The notes under the pieces: generated by a model
Database searches by the model: none
What the model was told of the DNA's origin: nothing
Seen by the model: the letters and a program-made list of their open reading frames with translations, nothing else
Shown: positions 48,101-62,139 of the stretch, one piece after another
Layout of the letters: the number at the start of each line of letters is the position of its first letter
How positions within the stretch are numbered: the first letter of the stretch is position 1
Source: Casuarius casuarius
Lineage: Eukaryota; Chordata; Aves; Casuariiformes; Casuariidae
DNA: 64,000 nucleotides
Direction of reading: 5' to 3'
NCBI GenBank assembly: GCA_003342895.1
Contig: PTFA01000091.1
Coordinates: 127,287 to 191,286, forward strand
Made by a program: the position numbers and the translations under genes

Positions 48101-51100
48101 TGTGTGGAATCTGCTTTCAGTGGCAAGTGAGGCTCCGACCTCCTGGGAGAAGTTCAGCGCTTTATTTGTGAGGGACCTGGAATAGTGGGACAAGTCCGGC
48201 TCCATGTGTATCCTGCTGCAGGATAAATATTTCATGATAATTTCAGTGGCTCTCCCTGAATAATCCCCAAGAGCAAATATTAGTGACAAATGGGTTTTAC
48301 TAGCACTTACTGTTTTCAGAGATATTCTTGGAATTTGTTTTCTTTTGATGTTGATGGCATAACGCAGTCAAGCTGTGGTTCCAGCTCCCATGTAAGGATG
48401 CTTAAAGACCCAGATCAATCAGAGATGTGTAGAGAGTGGAAACTTCCAATGATTTGTTTATTTTTGTTTGTACCTTGACTCTGTGACCATCAGTTCACAG
48501 TGACCTGTGGCACAGCACTGCCACTGTCACAGATATTGCCTCCTGACTTGCCTCCTGCCTATGGCTGGGCTGCACCTGCAGTTCCGCCAGGCTTCTTGCT
48601 GATCCTCATTTGGTTAATTCTGCCCAGCTGTATGCCATGTCTGCCTAGAGGAAAAAGCTCAACAAGTTGCAGTCGATTGTGGTGTGACTGGAAATAATTT
48701 TTCCGGGTGCAGACCTTCCTGCCTTGTTATTGATATCTGAGCCTTTCATCAAACATTAGACAATTCCTGTGTCAAAGCACAGGTGTGCAGCCCACTCTGT
48801 TTCTTGCTGTGAATATTAAAACAGAGACTACTTCTTCTCCTTGGTGAGCTCTGTGCCTTCCAGAGAGCAGGCAACAAGACTGCGTACACCACAGAGTGAC
48901 TCAAGCTCAAAAGATTTTCTTGCTGGTACAAGCCCAGAGGAAAATTATTTGACAGATAAAAAGAGAAGACATTTACAGAAATGGCTTCTAAGTTCTGTCA
49001 AGCTGCCTGAACGAACGTGACTGGACAGGAGGATCTCAGGGTGCAGACCGTGGCATCTGGGGATGTTGCAGGGCTCGAGGACCGGGTGATTGCTGAGAGT
49101 AAAGGTCAGCTGAAAGGGGCGGAGGCGCAAGGGTGGGGTGAGACCTGAGTTCTCACTCCCCTCCTTCAGTGCTCAGCAGCAGAGCAGATTTCCTTCCAAG
49201 AGGAGCAGAGTGCAGCGTGCCAGGTGGGACTGTGTGTTCATCTGCTCGCACAGGATGTCGGTCTGCACTGCCTCCAGGCACGCACCGCAGCCAAGTGCTG
49301 GATGTCTCTCCATCCTGAGATCCCCAGACAGGCAGCACAGTTAAGGATCTCGGCGGTGCTGTAATCTCTCAGTTACAGCAGGATACCAATAGGATCAATA
49401 GGTGGGACTGATTAACTGCAGGCTGGTGGGAGTCTTGTTATGTCTTTCAGACTGGCAGCTGCCTGAGTGAAAGAAGAAACTTGCACCATAAGCAGTAATT
49501 AAGTAGTGATTTGCCCTTGGCCCATGCTGAGGGCATAATGCCAAACTCTGACTTCCCAGAGCTGGGATTTTTTGGCGATTCAGGCTGAGCTAGGGGATAC
49601 TGTTTGCTCTCAGGACTGGCTGGACTCCAGCAGGAGAAGAAAACCATGGATGCTAAACCTCTGGTCTGCTGGATGGAGAGGGTGCCGAACACTTTTGGTC
49701 TGTGCAGAAATCTCCTCCTTTGCAGCCAGGACAGCACAGAGCTAAGCCCTCGCTACGCTCATACAGAGCAGCCAGGCAGCTTCATAGCATTTCCAGGGAC
49801 TAACCTGTGGTTATGGTGGCACTGGGCAGCTGTCTCTGGGAGTAAGAGAGAAAGCTGTTTGGTATCTGAAATCATCCATTTGGAGGAGACATTGCACAGC
49901 TCAATAAACACAACATTAAGAGCATCTATTCAATTTATATTTCTGGATTTCGCTTGGGAATCCCACAGCTCAAACACTTCTGAACTAAGGTAAGACCATG
50001 AAAGAGTTTCTTAGATCAGAGGTAAAAGGGGGAGACACTTCCTTCATCTACTGAGGTTTGCAAAGCCGATCCACTGGTTTTCCTGCAGGTTGTCATCTGT
50101 CCCATGCTTCTGGCTGCTGTTTTTTTGAGTGGTTTGGGTAGAAGTACTTGTAAGCTGGCTTCCCCCACCCCTCCCTCTCAGAGATGGGACAAGCAGGGAG
50201 AGAGCAAAAGCTGGAAAATCTATGCATAGCAAATCTTTGCCCCTCTCCCACTACATAACATTGTATAGCTCCTCTTCCATTAGAAAGCTAAAGAGTGGAT
50301 GTCTGAAGGGACATACATATTTCACATGCTTTCTCTGTTGCTCATGGCTGATGATTCCAGCACTTTGGAAGCTGAGGGATTAGTTGTCCGAAAGGTGAGG
50401 CACCCATTGACTTCCTGTGAAATTATGGATCACCATGCCAAAAACAACAAATGCCACAGAAAAGCAAGTCTCAGCCTTGCTGTGCTCAGAGGACTGCCTG
50501 CTCTGAGCAAAAGAGTGCTTAATTCAGCACTGCAGAGCATTGTAATCTGCATATTTCCCCCGGTATTACTGCTGTTCCCTCTTAACAGGAGGGAGCAGCC
50601 TGACAGCTGCACTGATTTTTCATCCCGCCTCTCTCCTCGTGTGCAGTCGAGTACCTCCTGTTATCCATGACTGGGCAGCAGTAACAGATTTGCTAAGGAC
50701 TTAAATTATTCAGCCTCTGCTGCTGACTCAGCTTTAAAACTGCGTTCGTGTTTCCTAAGGTAACAGCTTGTTGACCAGAACTGGGGAACCTGGCTGCTCC
50801 TTGGGGCCTCAGCAGATGATGGAAGCCCAGGAGCATCTTCCTCTGTAAGCAGAAAGGGGCCGTGCTGGAGGAAGGTGAACCCCTGGCATACCCTCGTCCT
50901 TGCAGCGAGCGCTCAGAGAGGAGCAGCTCTCCTTCAGGGACTTCAGCCCTGGACTTGCTTTAGCATCCCTTCTCAGCCTGCTGAACACAGGAAGGGCTGC
51001 ATCTAATTCCTGTGAGAAAAGCAGTTTCCTCAAGGTAATGAAGCACACTGTTAAAGAAAGATATTTACCCTTCCCAAAGGCAGGGTGTTTAAAGCTCTTT

Positions 51101-54100
51101 GCTGCCCACACTCCTCTTTCCCTTCAGTGAAAGGAAAAGAACAGCTGAGGATGGACTGGCAGCAGACAGCAAAATTGCTGGTGCCCAGAGATCCCTTCTC
51201 TAGTTACATGGGAGATAACAGCACAGAAGAAGGAGCCTTGCATTCCTTCACAGCTACATCATAGTGCAGTTGAAGAGTTTCTTCAAAGTCTCTCAGGAAA
51301 AGGTCAGAGGCAGAACTTTGTATCCTGGAAAAAACAAAACTCTTTGTAGCTGAAGGAGAAGTTACAGGTCTCCTTTCTTGCTCCTGCCAAACAGCTTCAC
51401 TCTGCCCCACCAGCTCTGTCTGCAGTTGCTGATGGAATTCATTATTTTGGGGGGCTGCTGAGTCCCATCCTAGAGCTATCACAGGACAGCAGAGGGAGAA
51501 ATTATTTTTCTCGTGTGTATGATAGATTTTGTAGCATCCAGGGAACAGCACTTAAGAAACACTGGAACCCCTGCTTGCAAAAATCCCCTGAAGCTCATGG
51601 AGTGCACAAAGTGGCACAGGTAGGAGCTGACAGCTATTATTCACTGCAGCTCTTGTCCGCTCTTCTGCCCCATGAGTTTGCTCTTTCTCAGAGAGTGTTT
51701 CTGTTGTGTCCATTGTAAACCTTTTCTCTTTGCAGAGCTCTGATTTAGCTCTGTGTTAGCTTTTGTGGGGGCAACATGGTGCTGACATGTAGAATCTCAG
51801 AGACCTTTAAGGAGACATTCACATACTCAGATGCCACTAGGGAGAAGACATGGTGTAAAATAGCACATGAGCCACCCAGCCAACCTCAGTTTAGGGTCAG
51901 GACACAAGCAAGTGTTAAGGAATTGCCTGAGAACTTAAGCTTTCGAGGTGTTTTTGTGGAAATGGAAAGAGCTCTTGGGACTAAGAGCTATTAATTTATT
52001 AGAGCTGTATTCATTAAGTTGCATGCTCTTCCAGGCTCTGGTTTCTCAAACAAGATTGTGCCCATACTGCTGTTTTCTCCAGAACTGTAAGCTGTGTCAA
52101 AGATGTTGCTGTTAGATCTAACAGGCAAGAGGGTGGTGACAAAATGCTAGTAAAGTGAGTTGATCTAGAGAGTTACTTTCATTACTGCTACATACAACTC
52201 ACCTGTCCACAGTCAGATAGGGGGAGCTTCAGAGGCAGAGTCTGCCTCAACCGAGGTGCTAGTGAGTGAGATGAGATCTAGTAGAGGGATCAGGGGAAGC
52301 ATATAGAAAGATGTGATTAATGTGGGACTGCAATTAATGTAGCAAAGAGACCAGCTCCCTTAGGGATGAAGCCTGCATCAGCTCTACAAACAGCCAAGGA
52401 AAGCAATGGATCTTAGTGTATTACATGCTTCGAGGCATGGTTCTTCCCCTTCTTCTGGGAAGGGAGCAAGCCGTGGCCAAGCCTCCCTGCCACCTCGCAG
52501 GACCCCGTCCATTCATGCTCTTGCAACCACCGCCATTTCTGGAGCTGTAGAAATGTGGCTGATAGATTTAACCCTGTGGCCTCCATGCAGTTGCCTAAAG
52601 ACAGATATCTGGTGCCATGTGACACGCCCATCTACCTCGGCTGTTGGTCTGTGGGTCTGCCACCATCCTGTGCTGCCAGCCTGTGTGGACGTCACTGATA
52701 GCCCAGGACCCCTCGGCTGCCTCCAGGCACTTTCTCCGATGCACAGGGAAGCTTGTGCGGGGCGGCTTGGTGGTGCTGCTTGGGGGAGCTGGCTCCTTGG
52801 GAGCCTGGCAGCAGCTGCGGGCAGAGCCCCAGGTCTCGGCGGGGAGCAAGGGCTTCTGACTTGGCTGGGCTGGTCAGGACAGTGCCTGGTGGTAAAGTTT
52901 CTCCTTTGGCAGTTTTCTCATTTCTCATGGCTGCAGAAATGCTCTGGCTGAGTGGTGGGGACCTGGGGCAGTTCCTTTTTCCGCCAACCACATGGCTGCT
53001 AGGCACGAGCCAATATACCCTGTGGTTACCATAACGGTACCCCACCGTCGCCACAGCTATTTCCTGCTCTGCACGCGGGCCTGGGGTTTCCCTCGCTCAG
53101 GCACGGTCGGTGCAGCTCTGGGCATGCCACATGCATGAGGGAATCCTAGGCAGGAGCCAAGTGCCAAAGCAACGTCCCCTCCTGCCCTGCACAGGGCCTG
53201 TCTCCACCCCGACGAGGAGGACGTGGCTTTGCCACCCAGGAGATGCTCCCATGCCTGAATTTCCCTGCACCATTTTCAGGAAAGCCGCTCTTCCTTATCT
53301 CCAAGTGTTTACCAGTGCCAGAGGCTGCACAGATCACAGCTGAAACCTAGTTTCTCTCTGAAGGAGTTCTCATAAAAACAGTGGGGGAGGACTTGTTCAG
53401 CAAACAGGTGGAGAGGTCTCACAGGTGCTTTTACACTGCTTTTCGCGGAGGTGTGGTATGAGGTAGCCCCGAATGAACTGGAGCACGCAGGTCCCGTTTC
53501 TAGGGCTTTGTCAAGTGTGTGTGTTACCTGGGTGTTTGCAGGGCCTGAAGGCGGTCTGCAGTATGCTAAGCCAGGGACTTTGAAAAGGTCTGTCAGCTCT
53601 GATGGGTAAGGTCCTGACTCCAAAGTGCAGAGGACTCTTATTTGAATTCATGACATGCAGTTATGCAGGAAAAAAAAAAAAGCAATATCTGATATATTGA
53701 TGCTGTTGCTCTGTAGGTTCAGAGCAGCAGTGCTTTTTGGAGTAAATGTAGTGTGCCAGTCAACAGTTGCAGTGCCCATCCTTCTGAGTGTTTACACTTG
53801 AGCTCTACCTGTATGGGAGGTGGACTCTGTTATAGGTCAAACATCTGAGGGATCGCAGACTTCCAGGGAAGTACTGAATTGCACTGGACAAGGGGAAGGT
53901 GTTTTCCTTATACTGAGGTAAGGATTCCACTTTGTTCTAATGCTTCGACCTGGCACTTGCTCGGTTATAAAAATCCCCATCGCTACATAATGCAAAGCAT
54001 TTTTCTGTCCTAACAGGTTGTCTTGATCTACTTCTTCTGCCTCCCAGCTGGTATAAGCTTTCTCAGTTGTGGGCTGGGCTGTTTTATAGGAATTCCCCAG

Positions 54101-55469
54101 TGAAGATACAGCTGGGGGAGCTGTTTTTGTTCTTCCTGAAGCTGCAAGTGCTACAAGTCGTATTTGTTTGTATTCTGCCCAGGCCTTCCCACATGTGATC
54201 ACCTCAGGGCCTCTCACTCACTTGTTTGGCCCCAGTGCCTGGGAGAAAGCACCCTGGCCTCCTGAATCTATCATTGACAACAAGGACCTGGTAAACAGTA
54301 GCTAGAAATAGAAACCAAGCTGTACAGCTCCCCTGCACTCCCCTACTGCTTTGTCAAGACTGCCTAGTTTAGCATCTGGACCCAAAACAGAGTTAGCAAG
54401 GCACTGGCACGTTTTACTAACAGAAGGATGGTTCTGCCAGCCAGAAGTGCCACGTGAGCATCGCTTGGCGGTTCGCTATCCTGTGCCCGAGCGTGCGGCA
54501 GGAGGGAGGGTGGGAGCTGTCTCCAGGAGGTCTCTTCCTACGAACAATTGGTGTGACTCCTTGCGTGTCTTTCAGAGAGGGCATGCACCAACCACTGTGG
54601 ACCCCTTGCCTTCTTGCTGCAAGCAAGGATCTCCTGAAGGGATGCTGGAGCAGGAGTCTGCTGTGCAGGTAGAAGGGGGGAAGGGGCGCGTTCATTGTAT
54701 TGCAGTAGGCCCCGGGCCCTGCAAAGGGCCTGGAGCTGCTGTCACTAGACGTTATTTGCCATTTCGGTTCCTCCTCAGTGTCCCTCACTTTGGGACTGTG
54801 CCCTGGCCGAGGTCTGCAGAGACCGGTTATGTTAACTGCCTTGGGCCCGGCATGCTTTGTGCAGCACAAACCCAGAGACAGCGGTGTTCTGGCCATGGAG
54901 GAGTTTTATTTTGTTTCGTACTTCTGAGTTTCGTCTTCATTTGTACTGTTTGACGAGCAGGGTTCAAGCACGCGGGCTCCACCCTGTTTATGGTTCACAG
55001 ATGCGTTTATGAAGTGTGCCTCGGGCGCAGCGCTCACGACACACTTCGTGTCCAGCCTGGCAGCTCTCCCCAAGCCCCTGACGTGGGTCACCCTGTAATC
55101 TCCAGACCCCAGGCAGGAGCCTCCCTGCTGCGCCTGCGTGCAGGCCCGTGTGAGCGGTGATAGGGTGCAGTCCTGCTGCTGATAAACCTCCTCCGCACTG
55201 GCCGCTTGCACTTGGCTTGGCTGCAGTGTAAGTGGGCTCGTCAGACCTGCAGACCCTGGTTATCCGGGGTGCCCTGACTTTCTTCTGCAGCGATGTCGTG
55301 CCTGCGTTACCTAAGGGTGAGTATTTGGGCAGCTCCAGGTGTGGTGAGGGGCTCACTGGGCAGCACTGGGGGAAGAGGAATAAGGTCAGCTGTCCAAGTG
55401 TTCGTCTGCATGCAGGAATATGAATATATCCTGGCCAGTAACATGGACCTGAGTGTGGTCCAGAGAGAA

Positions 55470-55660
55470 TGGCCCTTTTCACAAGAAGATTGCAGTCTAA
55501 ATGGACCTGGGAATGGCAGAAAGGGTTTGCTGCCCTTCTTTAGTCTCTGGGGACTTGCCTAAGGTCGTGCTGGGAAACAGCAGCAGAGCCTGGCACTGAA
55601 TCCAGGATTCCTAGGTGCCCCTGGTGCTGTGCTCACCTCTGTCCTTCTCACCACTGGTTT
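55470..55660 (+). mobile_element. Probable ancient L2/MIR-type fragment
   Basis: Phrases such as 'gattgcagtctaaatgg', 'cttgcctaaggtcgtgctg', 'cagcagagcctgg' and 'gaatccaggattcctagg' match the general pattern of old L2/MIR tails ('ttgcccaaggtcacacagct', 'ggcagagctgggatttgaac', 'ccaggattcctggctcc'). It is decayed, with no coding capacity, and the family assignment is tentative. Confidence 0.5.
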
Positions 55661-55688
55661 ACTGGGAGATGGGAGGTGTCTCCCAGTA

Positions 55689-55703
55689 TTGGTTTTTTTT
55701 TTT
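55689..55703 (+). repeat. poly(T) tract
   Basis: About 15 T residues shortly after the ancient retroposon-like segment. Confidence 0.85.
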
Positions 55704-58700
55704 TTTTGCTCTATTCTAATGGTAAGTGTTGGTTTTTGTGTTGTCGTATCTTTTTTTATCCAGCAAAGCTCTGGACCAGGTGCACAGGATGACGTTTCTT
55801 TCTAGGCACGGTGCTGCACTAGCTCTGTTGAGGAGCAGGTGGCTTTGCTGCCACGACTCTTGCTTGCATGTCAATCCTACGGATCAGCTGGCAGGAATAT
55901 ATTGCCAGGCCTGTGCTTGAGGTGCTTTCTTGGCAATGCTTTCTTCCCTGCATGGCTTCTGGAGGATGTACCCCCAAGCGCTGGCCAGACCAGCCTGGCT
56001 GAACGCTGCTAGCTTGCAGTCTATTGCAGCTATGGTGTAGGGTCTGCACTGTGATCTCTTGCAGCGTGCGGATCCTAACAGACAGCTCACTGCTCGGAGC
56101 TGTCTGCCCTGCGCAGGCAGGCAAAGCAGGTGTGGACTAGCCCTGCTGAAGCAGAGGTAGAGGATGAGCCAGAGCAGACTGCAGAATTCAGGAGCAGTTT
56201 ATAAGCAACCCTAAAAAAGAGAAGGAAGCTTCATCCTCCAGGCAGTGGGTCGGACTCTGACAGTATTTCTGGACTTGAGCCCATCTCCTGACCACAGGGG
56301 CACCGCGCAGAGCCCGTGGCAGGCTGGAGGCAGGTTGACAAGGTGTGCCTCACAGTCCCTGGCTTACATCAGGCAGGCTCAAAGCAGTCCGTGTTTTCCT
56401 TCTTGCAGTGGCAACCCGCTAGAGCCCTGCCACTCTGAGCCTCCCCAGGATCCTCTGCACATGCCGGCCTGCCTGAGCTATGTCAGGATCCAGGGAAGAA
56501 AGTGCATTAGGCAAGGAGGAGATAAAATCAAGCAGTTGCATTTCTGCTGCATCTTTCTAACCAGCTATAAACCCTGTTATGTTGTAGGAAGAGGTGGAGT
56601 GTATGAGCGACAGGCTCTGGTGTATTGTCTTCAGTCACAGTCTATATACTTTCTGGTGAGGTAAAAATAGCTTTCCTTTTTCAGGATGTGCAGAGAGCAG
56701 AGGCTCCTGCTAACACCAAAGGAGAGTGACAGCTTTCCCCTGGGCGTGCCTTGCGGGAGAGGTAGCCCTGTTAATGCTTGCCTTGCTTTGGCTCTCTGTG
56801 AAAGGAATAGTGCTCTGGTCTCCCTCTCCCTGTCCAGCCTCTGTTTCTCTGTCTCCTCATTGCTGCTGGACCCAGCACTGTATTTCACCTGGGAAATGAT
56901 GGTTTGCAAACGATAAGCAAGATTTTGATGCTGCTTCTTAGAAAAACCCTTAGTAGCAGGTGGGAACTGACAGAGGTAAGCTTTCCTAGAGCTGTAGGAT
57001 GTAGCACCAGGGGATCCTTATCAGAAGAATCGGAGCCTACTGTGTAGGGGTAGCTCCCAAGTTGTTGCTCAAGACAGATTAAGCTGTTTCTGATATCCAG
57101 CCTTCTTGCAGTCCTGAACCTGTTCCAGCTTCAGCATCTAGCAAAGAGGACCTGTGAGGGGGGGAAGGCGGGAACCAACATAGATGCTATCAGGATATGA
57201 ACGTGCTCAGCAGGGACAGAGTTAACCTTGGCGCTGAACTGCACCACCAGTGACAGTCCAGAACCACCCTTCTTGTTGAAAGTGCGCAAAAGTGGGTTTC
57301 CAAATGCTAATTACTCATTATTAGGTAATGATGGAGGCTTGTGCATGATGAAGGATCCAGACTGGCGACTGCACCTGAAAACTTGCCCCTTCTTCAGTAT
57401 TTTCAAAATGCAAACTAATTGACAAGATGCCTCCTTTCCTGCAAACCCACGAGGGGCTCTGCTCCCTTTGCTTTGGTATTTCTCCTCTGCCAGTTGTGCT
57501 GAGTTGTCTTTCCAGCTCTAAGAGCCCCTTGCTGCAGGAACATGAGCAGATCCTTCTGTTTCTGCATGCTTTGATTCCCCGGCTGGGAGATGGCTGGGTC
57601 CCTCCTTGCATTCTGGTCACTGGGGCTCTCTGCTGAGCATGAGCCGTTGGCCTGTGATAGTCAGTCAAACAACGGTGTGTGCCTTGGGGAAGATTGGTGG
57701 TACTGTGAGATTTCTGCCTAGTAGAGAGCAGCATGGACAAATGGTCTACTTGGGGTGATGTATGAAATAGGGACATGCTCACTTGGCAGATGCCCTCCAC
57801 AGATGGCCTCTCCTTGTCAGTGCCTTGACTTTTGTCAGTCCTGTTAAGATCTGTGGTCCTGTCCTGCACCATTTGGGCCAGGGATGAGGATGGCAACAGA
57901 ATAATATTTGGATGTATGGATTTATCCTTTTATCTGACAAGCTTTCCTGATGCTTTTGCTTTTCTCTTTCATCTGAGTTTGCAGTATGTGCCTGGTGGAC
58001 TCTTCTCTGTGCTCCTCTGCCTGCCTGCCCGAGGCCTTGCTGCTATGGCCTCTCTGGAGATGTTGTGCTCTGCTGAATCCTTTCTTCTACCCAGTAGGCA
58101 GAAACCTGCCAGAGGGTTTTATTTCTGCCACAGGGACCACTGGGAATGTCAAGTTTTTGTGCATACAGATAGGGGAGAAAGCTCTTGTAGGCAAATGCAG
58201 TGCGATATCTGTTTCTGGGCGTTTTGAGTTGAATCCCTGATATGGCTCCCTGATCTCCTTAGGGAGACCCTAGAGGCCAGCTCTGACTGCTTTTAATCTT
58301 GGCAGCCAGTGTGTTTCCAGGGCTGACGTATTCTTCCCATCCGATGAGAAAGAATCCAGATTATTACCTGCTGATCTGGACATTTGATGCCTGCAAGGTG
58401 AGGAGGTTTGTATGAGCTCTGGCTCCAGAGAAATCCCTGGGTTGGCCAGTGTCTTACAAGTAAGCCACTACATTGATGTAAGGGTTTGTCCTCTCTGCCG
58501 GAAATAATGCATCAAAGGAGTTGGCTGTACCTGAGAACCATGCCCACTGCTGGACACGGGCCCACATGAGCAAAGCCACTTCATTCTTTTAAACAAAAGT
58601 CAAGGCATATTACAAGGTTTATTGCACTACCTCCCCAGCTGGCAGCACTGTGGATTCCAGCACCCTGGCACTAAGAACTGGAAGTGACTGAAAGACCTCC

Positions 58701-61700
58701 TAGGATCTGGTTTGGACCTTTGCATACAGTCTAGGTAGGATGCCCATAGCAGCACGTGGCTTTGTTGCCAAGAGTTAACTGTGCATCTTGCTGCTAGTTC
58801 TGGGGCTCTTTTGGTGGTTGTGATAATTGTGTGCCAACATCAGGCTGCCAGGTGTATCCTTGCGGGGCTGCCTCTGTCCACTGCTCCAGGAGCCCATTCC
58901 TCCTCATTAGTGGCTCTCCTGGTGCTGTCTGTCTGCTGTCCACAGGCTGTTTGCACATCCCGGTTTGCAAGATGCCTCAGCCAGCTTTGCTTCTAATGTA
59001 TCCCAGAGAAAACGTGGCACACTTTGCTCCTGATACGGGGTTTGGAGAGAATGTTAGAGCCATGGCGCTGCAAACAGATGACAGCAGTGTGCAGAGCAGG
59101 AGCTACCAAGCATCCTGCTGGTAGGAGCGCATGGCTTCCAGAGAATACAAAGGAGACGAGTTTGAAGATGCGAAGTTTTCAGTAGTGGCAAAACTCACGA
59201 GATAGGATTCTGCTTAGTGGTTTAATTGGGTCTAATTGCTTTCAAGATCCCTGCTATAGAGCAACCGTAGGAAGCTTTTAATGCAGCAAAGCCTGCTGTC
59301 TGTGAGCCTCCTCACTGTCAATGTTTTTCAGTAGCTAGGCCTGGAAGAAGCCAAACTGAATGAGTGCTAGGGCTGGAAGGAGAGAGCCTGCCCTGAAGAC
59401 GATGTATGTGGCCTGGTCTGCATTCCTCGGCCCCTGGCATGCAGGGGCTAATGTAGAGCTGCTGTGCAGCCAGTTGCCTTCTCTTCTCATGCAGGTGTCA
59501 ACCACATGGCTCAGCAGCAGAGCAGACCCAAACTCCCTGGCCGAAAAGGTAGTTTTATCCCTCAAGGCATGGGAAATCACCTGTGTGTGCATCCTCGCAG
59601 GGAAAAGGTCCCAGCTCCTCTGGAGTGCCTCCATGGACAGTGCAGTGAGCAGCCAGCTCAGGCCTCCCCCTCGTGCTGATGCTGTAGACACAGCCGAGGA
59701 GCTGCAGTCCTCGCCCAGGCTGCCTCCTGGCTCCAGCAGAGAACTTGCAGGTAGAAGAGACAAGTGGACAGTTTGCTTCTTGCCTGTCTTTGTGGCCCAG
59801 AAAACACAGTGAGATTAGCATGAGTTTCTGAACTTGTTTTTGCTTGCAAATCATCTACATTCAGCACTTACCAGCCTGTGCAGAATGGGTTCCTGGGGAC
59901 TGATAAACATGTCCGCCTTTCACAGAAGTAGGCAGTGTTGTTGAGATCCTCCCTTCCTTTATCAGTGATGTGCAGAGGGAGCTGGTGGGGGCCTCTCCCT
60001 GGGTGGGAGCAAGAGCAACAGCACTGCCAGAATAGATTAGAGAAGGACTCTGACCATGGCCAGAGGACAAGCAGAGCAGGATTGCTGAACGTTCGACTGC
60101 AGCCTGTGAAATCCATCCTGAACTGTTTTGGCAGAACTTTCCCTTTGCATGTTGCTTTAGCCACAGCTGCGATGCAATAGACTCCATCAGGCCCTGATGT
60201 CTTATTTTAGGGTGAAGGGGAGTTAGGGGCTGGGGCATGCATCTGGCAGCAGTAACGCTTTGCAGAGCAGGGCTGTAAGAGCAGGAAGGCATCTCTGAAT
60301 AGGAATGGAGGAAGCCACTAATCAGGGCAAGGAGAGAGAAAAGGGAAAATCTAGATTGTCAGGAGACAAGGGGTGCTGTTTCCTGAAAGAAAAGAGAGGG
60401 AAGGAGACTAGAAGCACAGTCCAGTGTGCTGTGTTATGTTTTTTACATTAGATAGTCTTGGAGCACTTTGCAAACTCCAGATCTGAGGATTTTCCCTCTG
60501 GGAATTACTGGAAACAGCATCCTGTCACTTCACAGCTCCACGAGTCTGTGGAGCATGACGCCTGTGTGTGAAATGCAGCAGTTGTGTAAGAGTGCGAGTG
60601 GTACACAGTGGCAAGTAAGGCAGTTTGTCTTCTCCCCTTGGAATAACTCCTTCCTGGACAATTGCTAGGAAGACAAAGGAGAACAGAAACACTACAAACC
60701 ACAAAGATAGGAAAACCACTAGAGGCATTCTCTGCATCTGGAAGCAGTTGCTGCATATTCTGGGGCACATGGATAGCAAGTGACTGCATGTGCACTTGTG
60801 TGCAACAGTGAGTGTGTGCACATATGCCAGGTGGGTGCATGTAGCGTGCCTGTGCGTGGGTCTGTGTTTAGGTACACTCGTGTTGTGCCGACTGGGCTGT
60901 GTGTGTATCTTTCAACATGCATATCTACTTACGTTCATAGGGTCTCTCCATTTCTTGCTGTTGCAGCTTCCTTTTGTTGAAATTTAGGAGATGCCAGGGT
61001 CGCAATCCATGCTTCAGTTCTCCTGGCTAATTTAGTGCTGTCTTGATCCCTGTGACACCCCAAAGCAACAGCAAGCTGCTGTGAAGGAATACCCCTGGGT
61101 GATAGGTAGGCAGTCCCAGTGTGCATACTGGTGTCAGGAGGGCTTGCAGATCCGTTTCCTCTGCTTTTACTGTGTGAGCCGAGCTAGCCCTTCTTCTCTG
61201 GCTGCACGCATGGTCTGACTGCTGGTGTCTGACGTCCTGCAATTCTCCATGCATCCCTGATCACGGGGAGCCAAAGGGCACCCAAGCCTCACCATGTTCC
61301 CCAGGGCCCCAGCCCCCCACGTCTGGAGGGCTGGGGAGGGGGGTCCCGCGACGCCTCTCCTCTGTGGCGGGTGTTACCTGTGAAACGCCCCATCCCGGGG
61401 ATGTCGGTGCGGCTGCTCCTCTCTGCTGTTCCCAAGATGGCACCTGCGGCTCTGACCCACTCCCTGCACTTGGCAGCAGTCATCTGCTTTCCGGAGGTGG
61501 CTTGGTATTAAATATCCTGTCTGACACAATAATGGAGAGAAAATGAACAAATTCCATTAGCGGCTGGCGATCCCTGCAGGGTCTGCGCTGGAGCGAGGAG
61601 GGAGCCTGTATTTTTAGACAGAATGCAATGTAACTTACTGGCTCTCTCAAAGCTGGGGAGTAGATAACCAAGGAGGGGGAGAGGGGACACCAGGCTCAGG

Positions 61701-62139
61701 TTTCAGCTGAAGTGCCGGACTATGGCAGCACGAAAGGGCAGGTCCGGTCCAGACGTTGCTGTGAGTATACAACGCACTTCTCCTTCATGCCCAAAGAGAC
61801 CTCCCCTTGCTTTTCTGCTTGCTTTCTGCCTGTGGTCTCTGCTGCTGGGTGTGCTGGGGCTTTGGGAGCCCCTTTGCTGTTGGAGCCTGTAGAGTTTTAT
61901 CCTTTTAATCTTTGCAGCTCCCTGTGTGTCCTCTGGGTGGGAGAAGCTGGCTGAGCTGTGCTTTGAACTTCCCAGGGGTTTGCTGTGGAGGGTCTGTGCT
62001 GTGGCCAACATGTCTGCAGCATAGCTGAGTGCTGCCCTGTCACTGCGCCTGACCGAGATGCGGAGGCTCAGCAAGGTCCGGAGCTGGGAAAGTCCTTTGC
62101 GTTAAATGTGTTGCTTGGAGCTGTCAGTATTTTCTTGCT

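Noticed and set aside
52406..52951. 181-codon open frame in the ANK1 intron
   Set aside because: No similarity recognised; several overlapping frames on both strands are equally long, indicating low stop-codon density and not selection.
54351..54953. 200-codon open frame in the ANK1 intron
   Set aside because: GC-rich sequence yields long chance frames. The translation has no familiar domain and no exon context, and other overlapping frames of similar length exist on both strands.
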